Below, one piece after another: positions 1 to 5,243 of a stretch of 5,275 nt of DNA; the stretch's first letter is position 1; each line of letters opens with the position of its first letter. The position numbers were made by a program, and so were the translations under genes. The notes under the pieces were generated by a model. That model made no database searches, was not told where the DNA came from, and saw only the letters and a list, made by a program, of their open reading frames with translations. This DNA comes from an uncultured Eubacteriales bacterium (GTDB lineage: Bacteria > Bacillota > Clostridia > Christensenellales > Aristaeellaceae): positions 1-5,275 of the forward strand of contig USCW01000132.1 of assembly GCA_900553315.1 (NCBI GenBank), written 5' to 3'.

Positions 1-46
1 TCTGGGGGAGAGGCGCTTCTCTCAGAGAAGCGGCCTCTCCCCCAGA
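1..46. repeat. Long perfect-type palindrome (21-bp stem hairpin)
   Basis: Bases 1-21 pair with 25-46, with a single bulged G at 32 and a three-base loop (22-24). The outer arm is purine-rich (1-14) and the inner arm reads GCTTCTC / GAGAAGC. No T-run follows on either strand (downstream is AATCTCCCCC), so it is not a classical intrinsic terminator. It shares its design, a purine-rich outer arm and a GCTTCT inner arm, with the hairpin at 81-121, which suggests a family of dispersed intergenic palindromes. The element may begin before the window. Confidence 0.75.
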
Positions 47-62
47 ATCTCCCCCACACGTC

Positions 63-77
63 CCCTCTTCGAGAGGG
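63..77. repeat. Short hairpin CCCTCT-TCG-AGAGGG
   Basis: A 6-bp perfect stem (63-68 with 72-77) closes a three-base TCG loop, between the two larger palindromes. It is short and followed by no T-run. It may only be part of the same cluster of structured intergenic DNA. Confidence 0.45.
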
Positions 78-80
78 AGC

Positions 81-121
81 GCGAGGGAGGGGGCTTCTTG
101 CAAAGAAGCCTCCTCCCTCGC
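81..121. repeat. Long palindrome upstream of the deacetylase (19-bp stem)
   Basis: Bases 81-99 pair with 103-121 over 19 positions with only one G-T wobble (91/111) and a three-base loop. The inner arm is GGCTTCTT / AAGAAGCC and the outer arm is purine-rich, as in the hairpin at 1-46. It ends 18 bases before the ribosome binding site of the deacetylase gene. A T6 run lies about 12 bases downstream (133-138), too far for a standard terminator. It could be a REP-like repeat, or, if transcribed with the gene, a stable leader hairpin. Confidence 0.75.
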
Positions 122-139
122 AATCACCATCACTTTTTT

Positions 140-145
140 AAGGAG
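140..145 (+). promoter_or_regulatory. Ribosome binding site AAGGAG for the deacetylase, decides a TTG start
   Basis: AAGGAG sits 8 bases before the TTG at 154, within a T-rich leader. A second in-frame TTG at 157 would have a spacer of 11 bases, so 154 is preferred. There is no ATG in frame before the signal peptide, so a TTG start is required. Confidence 0.7.
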
Positions 146-153
146 TTTTTGCT

Positions 154-876
154 TTGTTGAAGAAGATTGCGGCGCTGCTGGCGGCGCTTTGCTTGTGCGG
201 CGCTGCCTGCGCCGAGGAATTGCCCTTTGCCGTGCGCCATGGCAGCCGGGAGGAAGCGAAAATCGCTGTTACCATCGACGATTGCTATGATATGGATTCC
301 CTCCGCGACGCCTTTGCGCTTGCGCAGCAGTATGAGGTGCCTGTGACTGTGTTCCCGTTGGGCGAACGTATCCAGCCGGAGGACGCGGAGCTCTGGCAGA
401 CCATTGCCGCCTCCGATTGGGAGATCGGCAGCCATACCTACCGCCATACCAAGATCGGCAGACAGGATAAATATAACCTCATGTTCAGCCTCATGAAGGT
501 GCAGGAGCAGCTGGACGCGGTGCTGGGCTACCATTACCCCATCCGTTCCGTGCGTCCCCCCTTCGGCAATTATACGGACGATCAGGACTCCGCCCGTCAG
601 GTGGTCTCCGTCTGCCGAGCCGTGGGCGTGGAGCATCTTGTGCTCTGGGACGTGAGCCAGACCGACCCCGATAAGGCCGTTCGGAAGGTGCAGAACGGCA
701 GTATCCTCCTGTTCCATGCCCGCCCCAAGGACGTGCGGTGCCTTGCACAGTTGATCCCCGCCTTGCAGGAGAAGGGCTTCACCTTCGTCACCGTCAGCGA
801 ACTTTTGGGGTTTGAGCCGCTGGCGACCTCCACGGATCTGTATGTGTACGATAAGAATCAATATCGGCAGCAATAA
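154..876 (+). CDS. Secreted polysaccharide deacetylase (NodB-like, carbohydrate esterase 4 fold)
   Basis: A 240-residue protein with a TTG start. Residues 1-20 form a signal peptide: a Lys-Lys pair, a hydrophobic Ala/Leu/Cys core, and an A-C-A site before Glu-Glu, so secretion is likely; the Cys at 19 lacks a proper lipobox. The catalytic motifs of the NodB family follow in order: TIDD (Asp42/Asp43) for motif 1; SHTYRH (metal ligands His94 and His98) for motif 2; RPPFG at 134-138 for motif 3; WD at 165-166 with Asp171 for motif 4; and LLFH (His188) for motif 5. The family removes N- or O-acetyl groups from chitin-like polymers, peptidoglycan or xylan; the substrate cannot be told here. Unusual points are Cys44 where the usual Gly of TFDDG stands, and the absence of an extra cell-wall-binding domain. 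No clear promoter is visible in the 153 bases upstream. The gene converges on nagA, with a repeat element between them. Confidence 0.88.
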   Translation: MLKKIAALLAALCLCGAACAEELPFAVRHGSREEAKIAVTIDDCYDMDSLRDAFALAQQYEVPVTVFPLGERIQPEDAELWQTIAASDWEIGSHTYRHTKIGRQDKYNLMFSLMKVQEQLDAVLGYHYPIRSVRPPFGNYTDDQDSARQVVSVCRAVGVEHLVLWDVSQTDPDKAVRKVQNGSILLFHARPKDVRCLAQLIPALQEKGFTFVTVSELLGFEPLATSTDLYVYDKNQYRQQ

Positions 877-886
877 CGGAAAAATT

Positions 887-1054
887 TTAAGGCAATACCG
901 CACAAATGAGTTGGTGCGATGGCGAATGCATTTTTTGTCAGATGCGATTGCAGAAATCGAAGGTTTACTGGAGGTAAATCGAGATTTCTGCAAGAAGCAG
1001 ATGGCAGAAAAGGCATCGCCAGCGCTGCCGACGAATTGTGCGGTAGTGCCTTAA
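887..1054. mobile_element. MITE-like palindromic repeat element with TTAA at both ends
   Basis: The left end reads TTAAGGCAATACCGCACAA and the reverse complement of the right end is the same over 19 bases except for one mismatch (position 9). Inner segments also pair: 916-925 with 1016-1025, 921-949 loosely with 992-1020, and 950-958 exactly with 983-991, capped by GTTTAC / GTAAAT around a TGGAG loop at 969-973. Nearly the whole element can therefore fold into one long imperfect hairpin. It encodes no protein. The second copy at 5244-5275 shares GGCA onward but not the AA before it, so the mobile unit is probably 891-1050 (160 bp) and the flanking TTAA (887-890, 1051-1054) a target duplication. 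The right TTAA contains the nagA stop codon. On the minus strand the stem is followed by TTAAAATTTTT, so it might also end nagA transcription. No transposase lies in the window; mobility would need one supplied elsewhere. Confidence 0.78.
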
Positions 1055-2169
1055 GCCAGCACCTGCTTCAGTTCCCAATCCGCATCCCACAGGGTCAGCG
1101 GCACAGGACTGCCGGGGATGATGCGGCCCGCCAACTGCTCACCCACGGACTCCGCAGGCGTCAGCGTACACATGCGCACCGCCTGTTCCGGGGCAATGCC
1201 GAAGCGATGGATCATATTATGCAGCGCCACGGGCATGGTCAGGATGGAGCCCGCCAGCACGCCGGAGGCCAGCCGTGCGGCACCGTCCTTCACATATACG
1301 TCCTGTCCACCCAGCGCGTACTTGCCCTCGGGCATTCCCGCCGCCTCCATCGCGTCGGTAATCATGACGGCCTTGTCCGCCCCCTTCGCACGGACGATTA
1401 AGCGAATAATATCAGGATGGAGATGAATACCATCGCAGATCATCTCCGTATACAGGCGCTCATCCGTCAGCGCCGCACCGGGCACACCGGGTTCCCGATG
1501 ATGCAGCGGCGGCTGAGCATTGAAGGTATGCGTAACATGGGTCGCACCCCATTCTGCCGCCTGATGGGTCTGCTCACAGGTAGCGGCAGTATGACCGATG
1601 GACACCGTCACGCCCTTCGCGGTCGCCTGACGAATGAACGCCTCGGCACCCGCACGCTCCGGGGCCATGGTAATCATGCGCACCGCCTCCACATGGCCGT
1701 CCGCCATGGTTTCCAGCTTGTCCATACTGGGATCGGTGAAATATTCCTTAAGCTGCGCCCCGCACTTGCTCTCCGCAAGGAAGGGGGCTTCCATATGCGC
1801 GCCCAAGACGCGGCTGCCGTTTGGCTCCGGGTTTTCCATCACCGCCCGCACACCCGCGACGGCCAGACGCGTATCCTCCACTGAGGCGCTCATGGTCGTG
1901 GGCATAAACGCCGCCACGCCGATCTGCGCCAGCTCGCGGCTCATATGGCGCACCGCAGCTTCGCCCTCCATGGTGTCATGACCGCGGAACGCATGAATAT
2001 GCACATCCACAAAGCCAGGCAGCAGATACTGTCCCGCCGCGTCCACAACCTCTTCCCCCGCACGGGCGGTAAGGCGGCCTACCTCAACCACCTCGCTCTG
2101 CTCCACGCGAACATCCGTATCCGGGCAGAAAACGCCCTCACAATATGCATTGGCATGAATAATCAGCAT
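1051..2169 (-). CDS. nagA: N-acetylglucosamine-6-phosphate deacetylase
   Basis: A 372-residue cytoplasmic enzyme of the amidohydrolase superfamily that converts GlcNAc-6-phosphate to glucosamine-6-phosphate and acetate, feeding amino-sugar breakdown or cell-wall recycling. Motifs, numbered from the ATG at 2169: PGFVDVHIH with the metal-type HxH pair His57/His59; H-M-E-A-P-F-L with Glu127 (family usual HxEGPFL, so Ala replaces Gly); SIGHT with His193; THTFNA with His214; PLHHREPG, the substrate phosphate/sugar loop; CDGIH with His249; and MITDAM with catalytic Asp272. Length is normal for the family. A GTG at 2172 directly before the ATG would give one extra residue; the ATG is chosen because its spacer from AGGAGG is 8 rather than 5. 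The start overlaps the stop of the upstream O-antigen-ligase-family gene (TGATG), which points to translational coupling. No nagB is present here. The stop TAA lies in the terminal TTAA of the repeat element. Confidence 0.95.
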   Translation of the reverse strand: MLIIHANAYCEGVFCPDTDVRVEQSEVVEVGRLTARAGEEVVDAAGQYLLPGFVDVHIHAFRGHDTMEGEAAVRHMSRELAQIGVAAFMPTTMSASVEDTRLAVAGVRAVMENPEPNGSRVLGAHMEAPFLAESKCGAQLKEYFTDPSMDKLETMADGHVEAVRMITMAPERAGAEAFIRQATAKGVTVSIGHTAATCEQTHQAAEWGATHVTHTFNAQPPLHHREPGVPGAALTDERLYTEMICDGIHLHPDIIRLIVRAKGADKAVMITDAMEAAGMPEGKYALGGQDVYVKDGAARLASGVLAGSILTMPVALHNMIHRFGIAPEQAVRMCTLTPAESVGEQLAGRIIPGSPVPLTLWDADWELKQVLA

Positions 2170-3731
2170 CACATGTTCCTCCTTTGTAATTCTGATGCTT
2201 CCTCAGACCATTCTATTTCTCCGGCGTGACAAAGCTCCGCCAGATGAATGCCCAGCAGCGCCCAGAACATAGGCGCTACCAAGCAGATGCTGAAGCTGAA
2301 GAAATCCTGAAAAGCATAACAGGCGATTCCCAGCGTCGTGACCCACAGCCACGGCTTTTTTTTTGCGCCGCGCACGCCCTGCCACAGCAGGCACCCCAGA
2401 AAGCCTACATACAGCACAAAGGCCGGGATGCCGTTCTCGGACAGAATCGTCAGGTAGCCGTTGTGTGCGCTGTCAAAGGTCTCCGGGAAGGAAAGCCCCG
2501 CCTTGTACAGCTCCTCCTGAATCGTAAAAATAAAGGTATTGGGCCCCGCACCCGTCCAAGGATATTGAGCGCAGGTACGCAATGCCATGCGCCACGCGCC
2601 CAAGCGATAGGAGCCGAAGCTGTCCCGCGCACGACCATGGAGAATTTCGCTGAGCTCATACAAGCCGCCGCGGCTCTCAGGCAATTCCACGATTGCCAGA
2701 AAAATACAGGCGCATACGACCACCGCCGCCCCCAGCGCCAGCACCGTGCGCGGCTTCAAGGCAAAGCGGCGTGTGCGACCCCAAGTCTCTGCGGAAATCA
2801 TCAGCAGTACCGCCAGCGCCAGCAACACCAGCGAGGTTCGTCCAAGGGTGAAGGTGACGTCTTCCACGTTATCCAGCCACGGAAGTTGGATTGCCTTTCG
2901 CAGCGCGGCACACAACGCAAAGAGCGCCAGCACCCACAGACAGTCCCGCCGCCGGCTCGGGTGGCACAAACCGTAGCCGACCACCCACGCAAGCATCGCC
3001 GCAAGCACCAGCAGACCGCTCTGTACCTCCATGCACAGCTCCAAGAGCATCCCCAACGTTCCTGCCGCCAGCAGCAAATACCGCACGCGGCTCCACAGCA
3101 TCAAGAAACCCGCCACCATCATGGGCATGACCAAGCTCAGATAGCCGCTGACCATGTCAATATTGCCCAGCGTCCCCTGGAACTCGTAATTCGTGCGGAC
3201 GCTGCGCCCTGCGGGATACAGCCCCAGCGGGTTATAGCCCGCATATTGCAGCGCCACAACTCCGCTGAACAGCACCAGCGCCACGGCAATCGCCGCCAGC
3301 GTCACCCTGCGGCGGGGACGATAGACGCTCATGCACAGGAAGATCAGCAGATACACCAGCTTAGCGGCAAGGCCCTCGTAACGAACAGCGCCCATCCACC
3401 AGACCCATTCGCCGCGATCGTTCAGCTGATGCCCGATCGGCCCCAGCCATGCCGAAACGCCCACCATGGTCACATAGCCAACAGCCAGCAGGGCTACCCA
3501 GCTACCGTGCAAAAGCTGCCTGTGTCCCCGGCAAAGACAAACCGTCATCGCGCCGAGCGCACAGAGCAACGAAAGCGCCCCTAAGCCAAGGGCGGCATAC
3601 CATTTTGTTCGCGTGATATGGGTATAGGTAAAATCCGTAAACAGCGGAAAGACCGCCAGCGCCGCCACAGCAGCCACCGTCAAAAGCGCCGCCATGATCC
3701 TTCGCGTCTTCTGCTCGCCCGGCATCGGCAT
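2169..3731 (-). CDS. O-antigen ligase / polymerase family membrane protein (Wzy_C-like)
   Basis: A 520-residue integral membrane protein with about a dozen hydrophobic segments, first at roughly residues 13-31. Family signatures, numbered from the ATG at 3731: QGTLGNIDMVSGYL at about 185-198 (the GTLGNxNxxAGYL motif), the large extracytoplasmic loop, then SYRLGAWRMAL at 373-384 with Arg376, YPWTGAGPNTF at 390-400, and DSAHNGYL at 420-427 with His423. The Arg and His in the loop are typical of O-antigen ligases and related Wzy polymerases, which move lipid-linked glycans in the cell envelope. In a Gram-positive cell, a role in surface polysaccharide polymerisation or in attaching glycan to a protein or wall acceptor is more likely than LPS ligation; the substrate is unknown. 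Upstream in-frame starts (GTG at 3779, ATG at 3761) lack a ribosome binding site and sit in or at the predicted promoter. An A9 run lies at the AKKKP codons (residues 455-459). Confidence 0.85.
   Translation of the reverse strand: MPMPGEQKTRRIMAALLTVAAVAALAVFPLFTDFTYTHITRTKWYAALGLGALSLLCALGAMTVCLCRGHRQLLHGSWVALLAVGYVTMVGVSAWLGPIGHQLNDRGEWVWWMGAVRYEGLAAKLVYLLIFLCMSVYRPRRRVTLAAIAVALVLFSGVVALQYAGYNPLGLYPAGRSVRTNYEFQGTLGNIDMVSGYLSLVMPMMVAGFLMLWSRVRYLLLAAGTLGMLLELCMEVQSGLLVLAAMLAWVVGYGLCHPSRRRDCLWVLALFALCAALRKAIQLPWLDNVEDVTFTLGRTSLVLLALAVLLMISAETWGRTRRFALKPRTVLALGAAVVVCACIFLAIVELPESRGGLYELSEILHGRARDSFGSYRLGAWRMALRTCAQYPWTGAGPNTFIFTIQEELYKAGLSFPETFDSAHNGYLTILSENGIPAFVLYVGFLGCLLWQGVRGAKKKPWLWVTTLGIACYAFQDFFSFSICLVAPMFWALLGIHLAELCHAGEIEWSEEASELQRRNM
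2178..2183 (-). promoter_or_regulatory. Ribosome binding site AGGAGG for nagA
   Basis: A perfect AGGAGG on the minus strand lies inside the last codons of the upstream gene, 8 bases before the ATG at 2169 (5 before the alternative GTG at 2172). It supports strong, coupled translation of nagA. Confidence 0.8.
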
Positions 3732-3738
3732 GGGTCTT

Positions 3739-3743
3739 CCCTC
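3739..3743 (-). promoter_or_regulatory. Ribosome binding site GAGGG, decides the ATG at 3731
   Basis: AAAGAGGGAAG on the minus strand places GAGGG 7 bases before the ATG at 3731. The longer reading frame to a GTG at 3779 has no such site, so the shorter start is preferred. A second ATG two codons on (3725) is a weaker alternative. Confidence 0.6.
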
Positions 3744-3769
3744 TTTCGCAGTATGATTCATTAGCTGAA

Positions 3770-3798
3770 AGCATACCACGTTCCGGGAGAGCCGTCAA
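3770..3798 (-). promoter_or_regulatory. Sigma-A-type promoter for the O-antigen-ligase-family gene and nagA
   Basis: On the minus strand TTGACG (3798-3793) is followed after exactly 17 bases by TATGCT (3775-3770), close to the TTGACA/TATAAT consensus. The -35 box overlaps the TGA stop of the upstream gene (3795-3797). Transcription would start near 3763, leaving a leader of about 30 bases before the ATG at 3731. This would let the last two genes be expressed without the first two. It is a sequence match only. Confidence 0.6.
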
Positions 3799-4706
3799 TC
3801 ATCCGTTTCTTTTTTCTCCTCATCCTCCGCTGCACGGACAAGCGGCACAGGCTCCGCCGCAGACATAGCCTCGGAGGCCATGGGCGTTTTTCCGGCAAGC
3901 AGACGCTCTGCGGGATCCATAGCCGCTTGCTTATCCTCGTCGAACTCCTTGTCGTGCGTTTCCTTTCCTTTGTTTTCCAATGCGTCCGTTACCTCCTTGG
4001 GCAAGGTCGTTTCCGCGATGTCTACCGCCAAGGGCTCTTCCTGTGGCAAGGAAGCGACCACCGTCTCTGCGGCGGCTGCTTCCGGGGTGGGCGGCGCGTC
4101 TAAAGCGGTCGGCGTGGCTTCCGGCACGGGCTCGGAAGGTGCTTTCGAAAGTTCCGGCTGCTTCCCGCGGCCAGCACAGAATCCCACCAGCAGCACGATC
4201 AACCCTGCCGCACCATGGAACCAGAAACCGCCCGCCAAAAGAAAAGGTTCGGTCAGCGTCGTGCGGAAAAAGGTTCCCTCCAAGGGCGGGAACAGGCGCT
4301 GGAGCGCTTGCAGGGGCTCAGCCAGCCACGCTCCGCATAACGCCGCCGCAAGTCCGCCCAGCAGAGCACAAAGTGCCTCGCCCGGTTTTCCGCCGCCGAG
4401 AGAGGTCAGGATGATCCCGGGCGTGTAGCCAGTCGTGCCTGCTGCCAACGCCATCAGCAGCGCCCCGAGGATGGTTCCGCCATGCAGCGGCAGAACGCGA
4501 AAATGATCCACATCCAGCACCGCCAGCCAGCCCAATCCCGCCGCCAACACAATGGTGAAGCCCAGCGCGGTGATAAGCGTTCGCGTCTGCCGCGGCTGAC
4601 GTAAGGAAAGAAGCCTCTGCACATCGCACGGACGGGGCAACCCACAGCGCTGAAGCGTCCAGCCCAGCAACAGCCCCAATATACCGCCAAACAGCCAGTC
4701 CTTCAC
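3795..4706 (-). CDS. YeeE/YedE-like membrane protein with long acidic, Pro/Ala/Glu-rich C-terminal tail
   Basis: A 303-residue protein from a GTG start that overlaps the preceding gene by 4 nt (GTGA). Residues 1-180 are membrane-embedded: hydrophobic segments at about 4-19, 44-64, 77-96, 108-128 and 152-177. Two stretches recall YeeE/YedE (DUF395) transporters: GGILGLLLGWTLQRCGLPRP at 8-27, like the family's first helix and its loop, and GTTGYTPGIILTSLGGG at 90-106, like the GYCPGT-type motif, with Thr in place of the Cys. Residues 181-303 form a hydrophilic, low-complexity tail, first rich in Pro, Ala and Glu, then strongly charged and ending in Glu/Lys/Asp; it is probably cytoplasmic and disordered. 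Such a tail is not part of the usual family architecture. The family moves thiosulfate or related sulfur species, but this is a remote resemblance read by eye; a membrane protein of unknown function is the alternative. Its neighbour (4703-5146) looks like the partner half. Confidence 0.5.
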   Translation of the reverse strand: MKDWLFGGILGLLLGWTLQRCGLPRPCDVQRLLSLRQPRQTRTLITALGFTIVLAAGLGWLAVLDVDHFRVLPLHGGTILGALLMALAAGTTGYTPGIILTSLGGGKPGEALCALLGGLAAALCGAWLAEPLQALQRLFPPLEGTFFRTTLTEPFLLAGGFWFHGAAGLIVLLVGFCAGRGKQPELSKAPSEPVPEATPTALDAPPTPEAAAAETVVASLPQEEPLAVDIAETTLPKEVTDALENKGKETHDKEFDEDKQAAMDPAERLLAGKTPMASEAMSAAEPVPLVRAAEDEEKKETDD

Positions 4707-5146
4707 GATGACGCCTCCTTTCGGCCCGTGCGAGCCGTTAGACAGCCCCCGATCAGCAGGATGACGACAACCGCCCAGCTGCTCAACGCTCCTGCGGCGA
4801 TGCCGCCGAACAAATGAAAGGTCACGCCGCCCCCCGCCATGATGGCTCCCATAACAGCGACAAAGCCGCCAGCGAAGGCCAGCGCATAGGCACGCCATGA
4901 ACTGCGCGTAGTTTTTGCTCCGCTTTTCCTGCGGCGGATACGCTCCGGGAGAGCCCCCAGCAATGCGCCGACGGGCAATAACGCCGCAGTAGCCAGCATC
5001 CATACGGCGGTTTGCCCCGTCTCCCCCATCAGCGTTTGGGCAGTCCAGAGATAAGCTTCCGCGAAATTCAGCGGCGCCGCATACAGCATAGCGCTCAGCA
5101 GCAAAACAGCCAGCAGCAGTCCCCAAACGCTCGCATGGCGCGTCAT
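4703..5146 (-). CDS. Small YeeE/YedE-like membrane protein (likely transporter half)
   Basis: A 147-residue protein with hydrophobic segments at about 7-25, 47-66, 86-105 and 118-136, and a basic loop (residues 69-85, rich in Arg/Lys) that should face the cytoplasm. Residues 86-134 resemble a YeeE/YedE repeat: GG-F-V-A-V-M-G-A-I-M-AGGG, then HLFGGIAAGALSSW, compare the family pattern GG...GA..A.GC...LFSGIA.G.L..W. The family's conserved Cys is replaced by Gly at 105-107. The open frame extends upstream to 5257, into the repeat, but the ATG at 5146 alone has a good ribosome binding site. It is the first gene of the visible minus-strand run and overlaps the next by 4 nt, so the two products are probably made together and may form one transporter. 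Family assignment is by motif only; an unrelated small membrane protein is possible. Confidence 0.5.
   Translation of the reverse strand: MTRHASVWGLLLAVLLLSAMLYAAPLNFAEAYLWTAQTLMGETGQTAVWMLATAALLPVGALLGALPERIRRRKSGAKTTRSSWRAYALAFAGGFVAVMGAIMAGGGVTFHLFGGIAAGALSSWAVVVILLIGGCLTARTGRKEASS
4714..4721 (-). promoter_or_regulatory. Ribosome binding site AAAGGAGG, decides the GTG at 4706
   Basis: AAAGGAGG on the minus strand lies 7 bases before the GTG at 4706, inside the 3' end of the preceding gene. This fixes the start against a much longer open frame reaching to 5126, whose upstream part has low-hydrophobicity, out-of-frame-type sequence and overlaps the preceding gene. Confidence 0.75.
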
Positions 5147-5153
5147 GGCATTC

Positions 5154-5159
5154 ACCTCC
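5154..5159 (-). promoter_or_regulatory. Ribosome binding site GGAGGT for the first membrane protein
   Basis: GGAGGT on the minus strand is 7 bases before the ATG at 5146. No comparable site precedes the earlier in-frame ATG codons at 5194 or 5257, so 5146 is chosen as the start. Confidence 0.7.
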
Positions 5160-5171
5160 GACGCGAATAGG

Positions 5172-5203
5172 CTATCCCAAACGCTCGAAAACATGCGGGA
5201 TAG
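5172..5203. repeat. Inverted repeat CTATCCC / GGGATAG upstream of the minus-strand run
   Basis: CTATCCC (5172-5178) and GGGATAG (5197-5203) are exact inverted copies separated by 18 bases. They lie between the hairpin at 5215-5240 and the first ribosome binding site, where an operator or a leader structure for the minus-strand genes would sit. I see no convincing promoter boxes with it, so its role is open. Confidence 0.4.
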
Positions 5204-5214
5204 AAATAAAGCAA

Positions 5215-5240
5215 GCCTCCAACGCAGCAACATTGGAGGC
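5215..5240. terminator. Candidate intrinsic terminator hairpin
   Basis: GCCTCCAA (5215-5222) pairs perfectly with TTGGAGGC (5233-5240) around a 10-base loop. On the minus strand it is followed by TTGCTTTATTT, which could end a gene lying beyond the right edge; on the plus strand only TTT follows before the repeat begins. The T-tract is weak either way, so a leader or operator structure is an alternative. Confidence 0.5.
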
Positions 5241-5243
5241 TTT

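Noticed and set aside
1..121. CRISPR-like array of palindromic repeats
   Set aside because: The hairpins differ in length and sequence and have no regular spacers or cas genes nearby.
81..138. Hairpin 81-121 plus T6 run as an intrinsic terminator
   Set aside because: The T-run starts 12 bases after the stem rather than directly at its foot, so a standard terminator is not supported.
130..993. Minus-strand open frame of 287 codons through the deacetylase and the repeat
   Set aside because: It lies antisense to a gene with five intact catalytic motifs and starts inside the repeat element; no ribosome binding site or family likeness.
812..1401. Short plus-strand open frames crossing the repeat element into nagA
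   Set aside because: They join unrelated sequence across the end of a gene, a repeat and the antisense of nagA, and have no supporting features.
2226..3584. Long plus-strand open frame (452 codons) antisense to the O-antigen-ligase-family gene
   Set aside because: Its translation is a Gln/His/Arg-rich, low-sense composition typical of the antisense of a hydrophobic GC-rich gene; it has no recognisable motif and the minus-strand protein has clear family signatures.
3880..4428. Plus-strand open frames opposite the charged tail region
   Set aside because: Ser/Pro/Ala-rich shadow frames with no start signal; they mirror the GC-rich coding strand on the other side.
4707..5126. N-terminal extension of the larger YeeE/YedE-like protein to 5126
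   Set aside because: This part overlaps the small membrane-protein gene in another frame, reads as shadow sequence, and the GTG at 4706 has a strong ribosome binding site at the right distance.
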